A stretch of DNA of 63,596 nt from an uncultured bacterium (GCA_905215645.1 CAJMQS010000010.1:1-63596); one strand, 5' to 3'; positions 24,464-33,510 are shown, numbered from the stretch's first letter. Numbers and translations are program-made. The notes: generated by a model not told the origin, from the sequence alone.

Positions 24464-25333
24464 TTGAGCGCCCTTTTGATGATTGTATCTTTCGTTGTTA
24501 ACTACCTGCTCCTGTCCTTGTGGAGCCCTTTCGTCCTGCTTCTGGCAGCTTTCTTCCTGCCGCCGGATACTCTCCGGTCCTTGGACCAGTCTCCCGGCTG
24601 GGAAAACTGGTTCCTAACGGTGCTGGTCCTGGTGCCGGGGCTCTTGATGCAGTTCCCTTTGTTCCAGCGGATGATGATCTTCACTAGCGGCTGGCAGAAA
24701 GCACGGGGAACCTATCTTGAGGTGCTGGAACAGGCCTTGGAACCGGTGATCCGCCGGGGCGGGCTGGAACGGGAGAAGTTCCATCTGTACATCAACCCGG
24801 AAAAATCCCTGAATGCCTGTGCTCTGGGGGACAACAACATCATCGTCAATGCGCCCATGTTCCAGTATTTCACCGTGGACGAACTGTCCGGTATCCTGGC
24901 CCATGAAATGGGTCATCTCCAGAAGGGACACACCTGGAAGCTGCTGCTGCTCTGCGGCATGAGTACGGCCAACCGGGCCTGTTTTCGGCTGTACCGGCTG
25001 TTCCTGGCTTTCTTGACGGTGCTTCAGTTCATTCCCCTCCTGGGCTTTATCCTGGTGTTCTTCTGCATGGTGATGAATTTCATCCTCCAGGTCGGGAACT
25101 GGCTGCTGGGATGGCCGCTCACCTTGTTCAACCGATACTGCGCCCGGCAGGATGAATATGCTGCCGATGCTTATGCCTGCCAGCTGGGACTGGGAGCAGA
25201 GCTGTACAACGGTCTGGCCAAACTGGACAACCTGTATCACAATCCCCAGCTGGGATTTTTCGGGAAGATGCTTTCCGACCATCCGGCCACGGGGGACAGG
25301 CTGAAGAGGATACGGGAGCAGATCGATCAGTGA
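24464..25333 (+). CDS. M48-family membrane metalloprotease
   Basis: A 289-residue protein with hydrophobic N-terminal segments. The zinc motif is HEMGH (near residue 147), hydrophobic helices follow it, and the third ligand Glu is in DEYAADAYACQLG. This is the order of HtpX/Ste24-type proteases, which clear misfolded membrane proteins. The start is TTG 24464 behind a strong AGGAGGG. It is probably cotranscribed with the aminotransferase gene and closes at a terminator. Confidence 0.88.
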   Translation: MSALLMIVSFVVNYLLLSLWSPFVLLLAAFFLPPDTLRSLDQSPGWENWFLTVLVLVPGLLMQFPLFQRMMIFTSGWQKARGTYLEVLEQALEPVIRRGGLEREKFHLYINPEKSLNACALGDNNIIVNAPMFQYFTVDELSGILAHEMGHLQKGHTWKLLLLCGMSTANRACFRLYRLFLAFLTVLQFIPLLGFILVFFCMVMNFILQVGNWLLGWPLTLFNRYCARQDEYAADAYACQLGLGAELYNGLAKLDNLYHNPQLGFFGKMLSDHPATGDRLKRIREQIDQ

Positions 25334-25335
25334 CA

Positions 25336-25372
25336 GAGAGTGTTGCACATGGCGTGCAACACTCTCTTTTTT
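25336..25372 (+). terminator. Intrinsic terminator after the M48 gene
   Basis: GAGAGTGTTGCAC and GTGCAACACTCTC, a perfect 13-bp stem with a 5-base loop, followed by TTTTTTC. It belongs to the recurrent TGTTGCAC terminator family. Confidence 0.93.
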
Positions 25373-25382
25373 CAAAAAACCG

Positions 25383-25412
25383 TTGACATGTATATAAGAA
25401 AAGTGTTATAAT
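25383..25412 (+). promoter_or_regulatory. carD promoter P1
   Basis: TTGACA (25383-25388), 18-base spacer, TATAAT (25407-25412): both hexamers are consensus. Confidence 0.85.
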
Positions 25413-25420
25413 CTAAAAAT

Positions 25421-25449
25421 TTGACTTGCTGGGGTGTTCGTGCTACAAT
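25421..25449 (+). promoter_or_regulatory. carD promoter P2
   Basis: TTGACT (25421-25426), 17-base spacer, TACAAT (25444-25449), located 37 bases downstream of P1. Confidence 0.75.
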
Positions 25450-25499
25450 ATATACAGTTGTGGGTGTTGTATCTACTCTGTACGTAAGGAGGTAGCAGG

Positions 25500-25979
25500 A
25501 TGTTTGCAGTGGGTGACAAAGTGCTGTATCCCATGCATGGGGCAGCTGTGATAAAGAATGTGGAACAGAAGCAGATCGACGGCCATCCGGTCAACTATTT
25601 CGTGCTGAAGATGCTGCTCAGCGATATGAAAGTGATGATCCCGGAAGTCAATGTGGACAAAATCGGGCTCCGGCCCATTGTGAACAAGGCAATCCTCCCC
25701 AAAGTGGAAGATGTACTGAAGGCCCGGCCGGAGAACAAGATGAAGCGGATCACCTGGAACCGCCGGTACAACATGTACGTAGATAAAATGAAGACAGGAG
25801 ATATCTTCGAAGTGGCGGACGTGGTCCGAACCCTGGCTGTGCAGGAAACAGAAAAAAAGCTGTCCGCCGGGGAACGGAGGCTGCTGACCACCGCCAAACA
25901 GATTCTCCTCAGCGAGTTCATGCTGGTGGAAAGCGTGGATGAAGAGAAAAGTGAAAAGTGGCTGGACCAATTTGTATGA
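25500..25979 (+). CDS. CarD/CdnL-family RNA-polymerase-binding regulator
   Basis: A 159-residue protein. The N-terminal Tudor-like domain begins MFAVGDKVLYPMHG (residues ~1-60) and binds the RNA polymerase beta subunit; a helical DNA-contacting domain follows (KRITWNRRYNMYVDKMK, then VRTLAVQETEKKLSAGE). Family members stabilise open promoter complexes, often at rRNA promoters. AAGGAGG precedes ATG 25500. Two tandem promoters and a terminator on each side make it a separate transcription unit ahead of yacL. Confidence 0.93.
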   Translation: MFAVGDKVLYPMHGAAVIKNVEQKQIDGHPVNYFVLKMLLSDMKVMIPEVNVDKIGLRPIVNKAILPKVEDVLKARPENKMKRITWNRRYNMYVDKMKTGDIFEVADVVRTLAVQETEKKLSAGERRLLTTAKQILLSEFMLVESVDEEKSEKWLDQFV

Positions 25980-25983
25980 TAGG

Positions 25984-26022
25984 AGGGGGTGCTGCACGAA
26001 ACGTGCAACACCCTCTGTTTTT
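25984..26022 (+). terminator. carD terminator
   Basis: GGGGGTGCTGCACG and CGTGCAACACCCTC form a long stem with one mismatch, ending in TGTTTTTT. Same family as the 25336 hairpin. Confidence 0.85.
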
Positions 26023-26114
26023 TACACTTTCTTCAAAATTCTGATTCAATCTCTTTTCTTTACTTTAGTAATATTGTAGAATGTAGGTTGGATATTATAC
26101 AAGGAGGTGAAACA

Positions 26115-27224
26115 ATGGTTGAAAAAATCATTAAATTTGTTATCATCCTGGTCTTTGCCGCACTTGGGGGTTTCCTCATGGAAATTGCCACACCGCTTTT
26201 GGGTGAATTCATTTCATCCGATTATCTGAAGTGGGGGTTCCTGGGAGTGACGCCTCTGAATCTGATCATGGGAGCCATCGGGGCCTTGGTCTTTGGGTAT
26301 ATCGGGAAAGCTGCCGCTACGCCGCTGATCCACTATACTCTCCATTATTCAGAAATCCTGGCTTCTTATGTGGCAGATCTTCCCACTGGAGACATTTTCG
26401 TCCTGTCCATCGGGGTGATCACTGGACTGATTGTGGCGACGCTCCTGGGGACGGCTTTTTCCCGACTGCCTCTGGTGGGGCCGTACATTTCTCTGATCTT
26501 CAGCATCATGGGAGCCATCATCGGTGCCAAAGTGGCCTTGAACAAACGCGAGGATATCCTTTTATTCTTTAATAGAGTCTGGTTCGCCCGGAACAAGGAA
26601 AATTCCCGGAAAACCAGTTCTCGCCAAGCTTCCCGCACTTATAAACTTTTGGATACCAGCGTTTTGATCGACGGCCGCATTTTGGAAGTGATCCGACTGG
26701 GCTTTATGGAAGGGGTCATCGTAATCCCCAAATTCGTCCTGGAGGAACTGCAGAAGATCGCCGATTCCGGGGATACGCTGAAACGGAACCGGGGCCGGCG
26801 GGGACTGGACATCGTCCGGTCCATCCAGGGGGATAAAAATGCCGTAGTAGAAATCGCCGACAAGGACTATGATGACGTTACGGAAGTGGACACCAAACTG
26901 GTCCGGCTGGCCAAAGAGATGAAGGGCGTAGTGGCCACCAACGATTTCAATCTGAGCAAGGTGGCGGAGATCCAGGGTGTCCGGGTGCTGAACATCAACG
27001 ACTTGGCCAATGCCCTGAAACAGGCAGTGCTGCCAGGAGAAGAACTCCAGATTTATCTGGCCAAGGAAGGAAAGGAACCGGGCCAGGCCATCGGGTACCT
27101 GGATGACGGAACCATGGTGGTGGTGGAAGGCGGCAAGCGCTGCGTGAACTTCACCGTGCCGGTGACGGTCACTTCGGTACTCCAGACTTCTGCCGGACGG
27201 ATGATCTTTGCCAAACTGAAGTGA
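26115..27224 (+). CDS. YacL-like PIN/TRAM membrane protein
   Basis: A 369-residue protein with four N-terminal membrane helices (residues ~1-140), a PIN nuclease domain starting LLDTSVLIDGRILEV (acidic metal ligands), and a C-terminal TRAM RNA-binding domain. It is the usual neighbour of ispD in Firmicutes. AAGGAGGTG lies just before ATG 26115. The physiological RNA target is not established for this family as far as I know. Confidence 0.93.
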   Translation: MVEKIIKFVIILVFAALGGFLMEIATPLLGEFISSDYLKWGFLGVTPLNLIMGAIGALVFGYIGKAAATPLIHYTLHYSEILASYVADLPTGDIFVLSIGVITGLIVATLLGTAFSRLPLVGPYISLIFSIMGAIIGAKVALNKREDILLFFNRVWFARNKENSRKTSSRQASRTYKLLDTSVLIDGRILEVIRLGFMEGVIVIPKFVLEELQKIADSGDTLKRNRGRRGLDIVRSIQGDKNAVVEIADKDYDDVTEVDTKLVRLAKEMKGVVATNDFNLSKVAEIQGVRVLNINDLANALKQAVLPGEELQIYLAKEGKEPGQAIGYLDDGTMVVVEGGKRCVNFTVPVTVTSVLQTSAGRMIFAKLK

Positions 27225-27256
27225 GACCAAACTGAAAATAAGATAGGAATGATGGG

Positions 27257-28444
27257 ATGGATAGGAAACTGTTTTGCATCATTGCTGCGGCAGGTATGGG
27301 AAAAAGGCTCGGTTTGGGGTATAATAAAAATTATGCCTGCATCGGGGGGATTCCCATCCTGGTCCGGAATCTCCATGGACTGAGCCAGGTGCCCGGGTTG
27401 GAAGTGGCCCTGGTGGTGGTCGCCTCAGGAGAAGAGGAAAGTGCCCGGCAGCTGCTCCAGAGATGGGAGGCCCGTCAGTTCCCCGGCCTTTCCTGGCAGG
27501 TGGTCACCGGGGGAAAGGAACGGCAGGATTCTGTGGCCTGCGGCATGGCGGCCTTGCCCGCTGACTGTCGGTATGTAGCGGTCCACGACGGGGCCCGGCC
27601 TTTTGCTGGTCCGGATCTTTTCTTGAAGGTCTGGGAAAAAGCACGGGAAACGGGAGCTGCCATTGCGGCGGTGCCCTGCAAGGATACTATCAAGGTGGAT
27701 GATACTCGGGGCTGCGTGGACCGGACCCTTGATCGGAGCCGGCTCTGGGCAGTCCAGACCCCCCAGATTTTCCGGCGGGACCTGCTGGAAGAAGGCTTTG
27801 CCCTAGCCCAGGAACGTCAGCTGGCTGTCACCGATGACGCCAGCCTTGTGGAGGCTTTGGGGCAGACGGTGGCTCTGGTGCGGGGGTCCTATGACAACCG
27901 GAAAATCACTACGCCGGAAGACCTGGCATGGGCGGAGGCGCTGGTGGAACGCAAGGAGGAAAAAAAGATGGAATTCCGGATTGGTTCCGGGTATGATGTA
28001 CATCGGCTGATTTCCGGCCGTCCGTTGATCCTGTGCGGGGTCAAAGTGCCCTATGAAAAGGGCCTGGACGGTCATTCCGATGCAGATGTGGCCCTCCATG
28101 CCCTAATGGATGCCCTTTTGGGGGCCGCCGGGATGGGGGACATCGGCCGTCTCTTTCCGGATACGGACGATGCCTATCTGGGGGCGGACAGCCGGAAACT
28201 GCTGGCTGCTGTCCTGGAAAAGATCCACGCTGCCGGCTGGCAAGTGAACAATGTGGATGTGACCATCATCGCCCAGCGGCCTAAGCTGGCGCCTTATGAG
28301 CCGGCCATGCTGGAAAACCTCCTGGCAGATCTGAAGCTGCCTCGGGATGCGGTGAATGTGAAGGCCACTACCACGGAGAAATTGGGCTTTGCCGGCCGGG
28401 GAGAAGGCATAGCTGCCGAAGCTGTGGCCAGCCTGACAAGATAA
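27257..28444 (+). CDS. ispDF: Bifunctional IspD-IspF of the MEP isoprenoid pathway
   Basis: Carries two non-consecutive MEP pathway enzymes in one 395-residue chain. Residues ~1-230 are the IspD cytidylyltransferase (AAGMGKRLG, VHDGARPFAG, QTPQIFRRD); residues ~238-395 are the IspF cyclodiphosphate synthase (GYDVHRL, GHSDADVALHALMDAL, metal ligands Asp and His). The linker is only about eight residues and contains an internal ATG at 27968 with its own ribosome site. Downstream is gltX. Confidence 0.95.
   Translation: MDRKLFCIIAAAGMGKRLGLGYNKNYACIGGIPILVRNLHGLSQVPGLEVALVVVASGEEESARQLLQRWEARQFPGLSWQVVTGGKERQDSVACGMAALPADCRYVAVHDGARPFAGPDLFLKVWEKARETGAAIAAVPCKDTIKVDDTRGCVDRTLDRSRLWAVQTPQIFRRDLLEEGFALAQERQLAVTDDASLVEALGQTVALVRGSYDNRKITTPEDLAWAEALVERKEEKKMEFRIGSGYDVHRLISGRPLILCGVKVPYEKGLDGHSDADVALHALMDALLGAAGMGDIGRLFPDTDDAYLGADSRKLLAAVLEKIHAAGWQVNNVDVTIIAQRPKLAPYEPAMLENLLADLKLPRDAVNVKATTTEKLGFAGRGEGIAAEAVASLTR
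27953..27970 (+). promoter_or_regulatory. Internal ribosome-binding site at the ispF junction
   Basis: AAGGAGGA (27953-27960) lies 7 bases before ATG 27968, exactly where the IspF domain begins (MEFRIGSGYD), inside the continuous ispDF frame. It could give free IspF as a second product, or be a relic of separate genes. Confidence 0.6.
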
Positions 28445-28468
28445 AAAACCTTTTGGGAGGAAGATACA

Positions 28469-29941
28469 ATGGAAAAGAAATTGAAAGTACGTTTTGCACC
28501 CAGCCCTACGGGCCCATTCCACATCGGAGGAGCCCGGTCTGCCTTGTTCAACTGGTTGCTGGCCCGGAAAGAGCACGGCACCATGTTGCTGCGGATCGAA
28601 GACACCGACCGGGACCGGTCTAAACCGGAATGGGAAGCCAATATCAAGGCGGCCCTGAAATGGCTGGGCATCGACTGGGATGAAGGGGTGGATGTAGGCG
28701 GCCCCAATGGTCCCTACCGGCAGATGGAACGGCTGGATATCTACAAAAAATATACCGATAAGCTGTTGGCAGAAGGCAAGGCTTATTTTTGTTACTGCAC
28801 TCCGGAAGAACTGGAAGCGGAACGGGAAGCCCTCACCGCCCAGGGAAAGATGCCCCGGTACATGGGAAAATGCCGGAACCTGACTCCGGAGCAGCGGGCA
28901 GCTTATGAAGCGGAAGGCCGGAAACCTACCATCCGGTTCCGGGTGCCGGAAGACCAGGATATCGTGGTCCACGATGAAGTCCGGGGGGATGTGCATTTCG
29001 ATTCCAATGGCATCGGAGATTTTGTCATCGTGAAGAGCGACGGCATTCCGACCTATAACTACGCAGTGGTCATCGATGATGCCCTCATGGGGGTCAACTG
29101 CGTGATCCGGGCGGAAGAACATCTGTCCAATACCCCTCGGCAGCTGTTGCTCTACGATGCCCTGGGGTTCGAAAAACCCACCTTCGGCCATATTTCCCTG
29201 ATCCTGGGGCCGGACCACAAGAAGATGAGCAAACGGCACGGGGCTACGTCCGTGGACCAGTACCGGCAGATGGGCTATCTGCCCGATGCCATCGTGAACT
29301 TCCTGGCTCTTCTGGGCTGGGCGCCCAATTCTGACCAGGAAATCTTCTCCCGAGAAGAATTGATCCGGGAATTCTCTTTGGATCATGTGGCCAAGAATCC
29401 GGCCGTATTTGACATCAAGAAGCTGAACTGGCTGAATGCCCACTATATGCGCCAGCTGTCTGATGAGGACTATGTGGCCTTTGCCGTACCCTTCATGAAG
29501 GAAGCCGGCTATATGACTGGGGAAGAGACCGGGGAGAAGCTGGAATGGCTGAAGAAGGTCATCCTTACCGCCCGGGACCAGGCCGAATTCGGGAAGGAAA
29601 TCCCGGAAAAGGTGGCCCTGTATTTCACCGATGCCTTCGATTTCGAGACGCCTGAAGCGGAAGCCGTGCTGAAGGAAGAAACGGTGCCCCAGGTGATGGG
29701 CCTGTTCCTGGAGAAACTGGCGGCTGCAGAAAATCTGGACCATGCCAGCACCAAAGCCCTGTTCAAGGCCGTACAGAAGGAAACCAAGCTGGGTGGCAAG
29801 AAAGTGTTCATGCCTGTCCGGGTGGCCCTTACCGGGAACCAGCATGGGCCGGAACTGGCAGAAATGATCCCGCTTCTGGGCAAAGACCGTGCGGCAGCCC
29901 GGATCCGTGGCAGCCTGGCTAAAGCCGGCGTGAACCTGTAA
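28469..29941 (+). CDS. gltX: Glutamyl-tRNA synthetase
   Basis: A 490-residue class I synthetase. FAPSPTGPFHIGGARSALFN contains the HIGH-type motif, KKMSKRHGATSV is the KMSKS loop, and the helical anticodon-binding C-terminus is intact. It may also charge tRNA-Gln for later amidation, as in many Firmicutes. GGGAGGAAG precedes ATG 28469; cysS follows after 15 bases, with no cysE between them, unlike Bacillus. Confidence 0.97.
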   Translation: MEKKLKVRFAPSPTGPFHIGGARSALFNWLLARKEHGTMLLRIEDTDRDRSKPEWEANIKAALKWLGIDWDEGVDVGGPNGPYRQMERLDIYKKYTDKLLAEGKAYFCYCTPEELEAEREALTAQGKMPRYMGKCRNLTPEQRAAYEAEGRKPTIRFRVPEDQDIVVHDEVRGDVHFDSNGIGDFVIVKSDGIPTYNYAVVIDDALMGVNCVIRAEEHLSNTPRQLLLYDALGFEKPTFGHISLILGPDHKKMSKRHGATSVDQYRQMGYLPDAIVNFLALLGWAPNSDQEIFSREELIREFSLDHVAKNPAVFDIKKLNWLNAHYMRQLSDEDYVAFAVPFMKEAGYMTGEETGEKLEWLKKVILTARDQAEFGKEIPEKVALYFTDAFDFETPEAEAVLKEETVPQVMGLFLEKLAAAENLDHASTKALFKAVQKETKLGGKKVFMPVRVALTGNQHGPELAEMIPLLGKDRAAARIRGSLAKAGVNL

Positions 29942-29956
29942 AGAAAGGAGTCTCTC

Positions 29957-31402
29957 ATGAGCATCCGTGTATATAATGATATGACCCGGCAGAAAGAGGA
30001 ATTCGTCCCCTTGCATCCCGGGAAAGTGGGAATCTATGTGTGCGGGGTCACGCCCTACAACCATCCTCATATCGGCAATGCCCGGCCCTTTGTGGTCTGG
30101 GATGTGATCCGCCGATTCTTGGATCATGAAGGATATGATGTGACCTATGTGCAGAACTTCACCGATGTGGACGACAAGATCATCCGGGCCGCCAACGAAG
30201 AAGGGGTCACCTGGGATGTAATCGCCAACCGGTACATCAAGGCCTATTTCGAAGTGATGGACAAGCTCCATGTGAAGCGGGCCCATATCTATCCCCGGGT
30301 TTCCGAACACATCCCGGACATCATCCATACTGTCCAGCAGCTGATCGACAACGGCTACGGTTACGTGGTGGACGGAGATGTGTACTATCGGGTGGAAAAA
30401 TTCTCCCATTACGGAGAGCTGTCCGGCCGGAAGCTGGAAGACATGATGGCCGGCGCCCGGGTGGATGTGGATGAACGAAAAGAGAACCCCATGGATTTCG
30501 CCCTGTGGAAATCGGCCAAACCGGGAGAACCTTTTTGGGACAGCCCCTGGGGCAAAGGCCGTCCGGGCTGGCACATCGAATGTTCTACCATGAGCACCAA
30601 GTACCTGGGGAATACCCTGGACTTCCATGGAGGCGGCAGCGACCTGATCTTCCCTCATCATGAAAACGAAATCGCCCAGAGTGAAGGGGCTACGGGAGTC
30701 CATCCTTTTGTACGGTACTGGGTCCACAACGGGTTCATCACCATCAACGAGGAAAAGATGTCCAAATCCCTGGGCAACTTCAAGACGGTGTATGACCTCT
30801 TGAAAGAATACGAACCGGAAACCATCCGGTACTTCATCCTGAACACCCACTACCGGAGCCCTCTGGACTTCAGCCAGGAACGGCTGGCGGAAGCGGGACG
30901 GAGCCTGGAACGGCTGCGCACGGCCCAGAACAACCTGCGGGAGATTCAGCAAGTAATCACCGTAGGGCCGGATGCAGAAAGCCTGGCTCTCCGGGACAAA
31001 GTGGCGGAACTGCGCCAAGGCTTCTTTGATGCCATGAGCGACGATTTCAACACCTCTCTGGCCATCAGCTATCTCTTTGCCCTGGCCAAGGAAATCAACG
31101 TATATCACAACGCCATCATCAGTGGGGCCAAGAAGCCTGACGGCAAGCTGGTGGAACAGATTGCCAAGGCTTGGAGGGAAATGCTGGATGTGATCGGGAT
31201 CCTGGAAAACGAACCGGCTGCCAACGGAGAAGGGGGCGCCGTGAGCAACGAGGAAGCGGAAATCGCCGCCAAGATCGAAGAACGGCAGGCAGCCCGGAAA
31301 GCCCGGGATTTTGCCAAAGCCGATGCCATCCGTGACGAACTGGCGGCCAAAGGGATCATCCTGGAAGACACGCCTCAGGGCGTACGGTGGAAGAGAAAGT
31401 GA
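29957..31402 (+). CDS. cysS: Cysteinyl-tRNA synthetase
   Basis: A 481-residue class I synthetase. It has the zinc-ligand Cys in VCGVTPYNHPHIGNARPF (with the HIGH motif), WHIECSTM, and the KMSKSLGNF loop. AAAGGAG precedes ATG 29957. Its 3' end overlaps the mrnC reading frame by 16 bases (or 4 if GTG 31399 is the mrnC start). Confidence 0.97.
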   Translation: MSIRVYNDMTRQKEEFVPLHPGKVGIYVCGVTPYNHPHIGNARPFVVWDVIRRFLDHEGYDVTYVQNFTDVDDKIIRAANEEGVTWDVIANRYIKAYFEVMDKLHVKRAHIYPRVSEHIPDIIHTVQQLIDNGYGYVVDGDVYYRVEKFSHYGELSGRKLEDMMAGARVDVDERKENPMDFALWKSAKPGEPFWDSPWGKGRPGWHIECSTMSTKYLGNTLDFHGGGSDLIFPHHENEIAQSEGATGVHPFVRYWVHNGFITINEEKMSKSLGNFKTVYDLLKEYEPETIRYFILNTHYRSPLDFSQERLAEAGRSLERLRTAQNNLREIQQVITVGPDAESLALRDKVAELRQGFFDAMSDDFNTSLAISYLFALAKEINVYHNAIISGAKKPDGKLVEQIAKAWREMLDVIGILENEPAANGEGGAVSNEEAEIAAKIEERQAARKARDFAKADAIRDELAAKGIILEDTPQGVRWKRK

Positions 31403-31878
31403 GATACGAACAGTATCAACGGCTCCTGGATCATGTAGTGGATACCTGTGGCAAGCCTCAGAAACAGCCGGAACCCCGGCTGATTCATCCGGTGGAACTG
31501 GCCTATATCGGGGATGCGGTGTTCTCCCTGTACGTGCGGATGCGGCTTTTGCCTGTGAGCAGCCATGTGCAGGTGCTCCACGACCTGGCCAGCCGGATGG
31601 TGTCTGCGGTGATGCAGGCCAAAGCCATGGATGATTTGGAGGGGACCGGGACTTTGACGGAAGAGGAAGCCCAGATTGCCCGGCGGGGCCGGAATACCAA
31701 AAGTACGGTGCCCAAAAGCGCCAGTGTCCGGGAATACCGCCAAGGCACGGCGTTTGAGGCTCTGATGGGTTATCTTTACCTGACGGATCGGAAGGAACGG
31801 CTCCAGGACCTGATGGACCGATCTTTTGAACGGATCCGCCGGGCCATGGAGGAAGAAAGGAAACAGAAAAAGAAATGA
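31387..31878 (+). CDS. mrnC: Mini-ribonuclease III
   Basis: A 163-residue RNase III catalytic domain without a dsRNA-binding domain. Key segments are HPVELAYIGDAVFSLYVR and EYRQGTAFEALMGYLYL, holding the acidic catalytic residues. It matures 23S rRNA ends in Bacillus. The start is GTG 31387, or GTG 31399 overlapping the cysS stop; neither has a strong ribosome site, so translation is probably coupled. It overlaps thyX by 4 bases. Confidence 0.93.
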   Translation: MEEKVRYEQYQRLLDHVVDTCGKPQKQPEPRLIHPVELAYIGDAVFSLYVRMRLLPVSSHVQVLHDLASRMVSAVMQAKAMDDLEGTGTLTEEEAQIARRGRNTKSTVPKSASVREYRQGTAFEALMGYLYLTDRKERLQDLMDRSFERIRRAMEEERKQKKK

Positions 31879-32585
31879 TGCATGTGAAACTGCTCCGCTA
31901 TACTCCCGAACCGGACCGTACCGTGGCCATGAGCGCCCGGCTCTGCTATTCTCCTATTGGGGCGGCGGAACTGGAAACCAAGATGTCCGACAAGGAAGTG
32001 GCCAGCCTGGTGCGCCGGCTGGGCCAGATGGGGCACACTTCGACCTTCGAGCATGTGAGCTTCACCTTTGCCATCGAAGGAGTGTCCCGGGTACTGACCC
32101 ACCAATTGGTGCGCCATCGGATCGCTTCCTACAGCCAGCAGAGCCAACGGTATGTGAAGGAACATGATTTCGAGACCATCCTGCCGCCCACCTTGGCTGC
32201 CCGGCCGGAATGCAAAAAAGAATTTGAAGACTTGTGCGGCAGGATCCAAGACCTGTACAACAAATGGACGGAAGCAGGGGTACCGGCGGAAGACGCTCGG
32301 TACATCCTGCCCAATGCGGCGGAAACCAAGATTGTGGTCACCATGAATGCCCGGAGCCTGCTCCATTTCTTCCAGCTCCGGTGCTGCAGCCGGGCTCAGT
32401 GGGAAATCCGTGCCCTGGCCTGGGAGATGCTCCGCCAGGTGAAGGAAGTGGCACCCATCCTCTTTGAAAAGGCTGGCCCTACTTGCGAAAGCGACCGGGT
32501 CTGCCACGAGGGGAAAATGAGCTGCGGACGGCTGGCAAAGCTCCTGGCCCAGGATGCCGCCCAGGCTGCTGAAAAGAAGGCGTAA
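31875..32585 (+). CDS. thyX: Flavin-dependent thymidylate synthase
   Basis: Makes dTMP from dUMP using FAD, NADPH and methylene-THF. The 236-residue protein has the ThyX signature RHRIASYSQQSQRYV near residue 78 and a C-terminal segment with RSLLHFFQLRCCSRAQWEIR that fits the dUMP/FAD pocket. The ATGATG start overlaps the mrnC stop. It is part of the gltX-cysS-mrnC transcription unit. Confidence 0.95.
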   Translation: MMHVKLLRYTPEPDRTVAMSARLCYSPIGAAELETKMSDKEVASLVRRLGQMGHTSTFEHVSFTFAIEGVSRVLTHQLVRHRIASYSQQSQRYVKEHDFETILPPTLAARPECKKEFEDLCGRIQDLYNKWTEAGVPAEDARYILPNAAETKIVVTMNARSLLHFFQLRCCSRAQWEIRALAWEMLRQVKEVAPILFEKAGPTCESDRVCHEGKMSCGRLAKLLAQDAAQAAEKKA

Positions 32586-32591
32586 CCGGCC

Positions 32592-33275
32592 ATGGGGTAT
32601 AAACCGATCGAAGAGATCCAGCAGGAAACCCGCCAGTGGGATTTCATCCAAGGGTTGCCGGACCAGGTGGGGAAGTTCTCTAAGAAGCTGGTGGACATCA
32701 TCGACGGCCAGATCCTGACCATCTGCCGGTATGAAGCACCGGAGCTCCGGGCCCGGCTGGACATCATCTATACTTCCGAGACCTTTGACTACATTGTGGT
32801 CCACACCATGGGGATGAATTCCTACCGGGACATCCGGTTCATCTATAAAGACCGGGATGTATTTGCCCGGAACGTGGAGGCCTATCTGCCGGGGATCCTC
32901 CACAGCATGGAAGACCCGGCCAGCGTGAACTTGGGAGAGCAGGTGGCAGAGCACGGGATCCTTACTTGGGAATACGGCAACAGTCTGCCGGAAAAAATCG
33001 GTCCCTTCGAACTGTACATCAGGCCAGCCCATGCCATCGAGCACATCAACGGATCCATCATCCTGATCGACTATTCCAATTTCGCCCGGATGGACCAGCT
33101 GATCATCATGTACAACCGTCTGCGGGACCAGTTCTTCGGGGAAGTGAAGATCAATTCCGTATTCCACGCCTCCATGGATTTCGACAGCAAGAATCTGAAG
33201 GAGTTGGAAGGGAAGCTGAAAGAGCACCTGGAGGAAACCTTGAAAAAGGTGGATCAGGCAGATCATACTATTTGA
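32592..33275 (+). CDS. Conserved-looking hypothetical protein
   Basis: A 227-residue soluble protein without signal peptide. It is GC-rich with core-like codon use and starts 6 bases after the thyX stop, so it is probably the last gene of that operon. It is rich in alternating hydrophobic strands (DIIYTSETFDYIVVHTMGMN, HINGSIILIDYSNFARM) and ends in a charged helix (LKELEGKLKEHLEETLKKV). No family recognised and no catalytic motif seen. Confidence 0.75.
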   Translation: MGYKPIEEIQQETRQWDFIQGLPDQVGKFSKKLVDIIDGQILTICRYEAPELRARLDIIYTSETFDYIVVHTMGMNSYRDIRFIYKDRDVFARNVEAYLPGILHSMEDPASVNLGEQVAEHGILTWEYGNSLPEKIGPFELYIRPAHAIEHINGSIILIDYSNFARMDQLIIMYNRLRDQFFGEVKINSVFHASMDFDSKNLKELEGKLKEHLEETLKKVDQADHTI

Positions 33276-33292
33276 GGCAGAGAAAAAAGTCC

Positions 33293-33321
33293 TTGACTTT
33301 TTTCTCCTTCTCTCTTATACT
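33293..33321 (+). promoter_or_regulatory. tRNA operon promoter
   Basis: TTGACT and TATACT separated by exactly 17 bases, ending 33 bases before the tRNA-Asp gene. Confidence 0.88.
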
Positions 33322-33354
33322 ATACAAGTCGGCGCTTGAAAAGGCAGCCGCAAC

Positions 33355-33431
33355 GGCCCAGTAGTTCAGTTGGTTAGAATGCCGCCCTGTCACGGCGGAG
33401 ATCGTCGGTTCGAGTCCGTCCTGGGTCGCCA
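33355..33431 (+). tRNA. tRNA-Asp (GTC)
   Basis: A cloverleaf with acceptor GGCCCAG/CTGGGTC, anticodon loop CTGTCAC (GTC) and T-loop GTTCGAGTC. CCA is encoded. First of four tandem tRNAs. Confidence 0.96.
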
Positions 33432-33434
33432 ATT

Positions 33435-33510
33435 GCCTCGGTAGCTCAGTTGGTAGAGCAAAGGACTGAAAATCCTTGTGTCCGCAGTTCGATTCTGCGC
33501 TGAGGCACCA
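33435..33510 (+). tRNA. tRNA-Phe (GAA)
   Basis: Acceptor GCCTCGG with matching TGAGGC-type 3' arm, anticodon loop CTGAAAA (GAA), T-loop GTTCGATTC, and CCA encoded. Confidence 0.96.

Noticed and set aside
28103..31108. A 1001-codon open frame on the minus strand opposite ispF, gltX and cysS
   Set aside because: The plus strand carries unmistakable ispF, gltX and cysS motifs. GC-rich codon bias keeps the opposite strand open; its product is low-complexity His/Phe/Gly-rich with no domain and no ribosome site.
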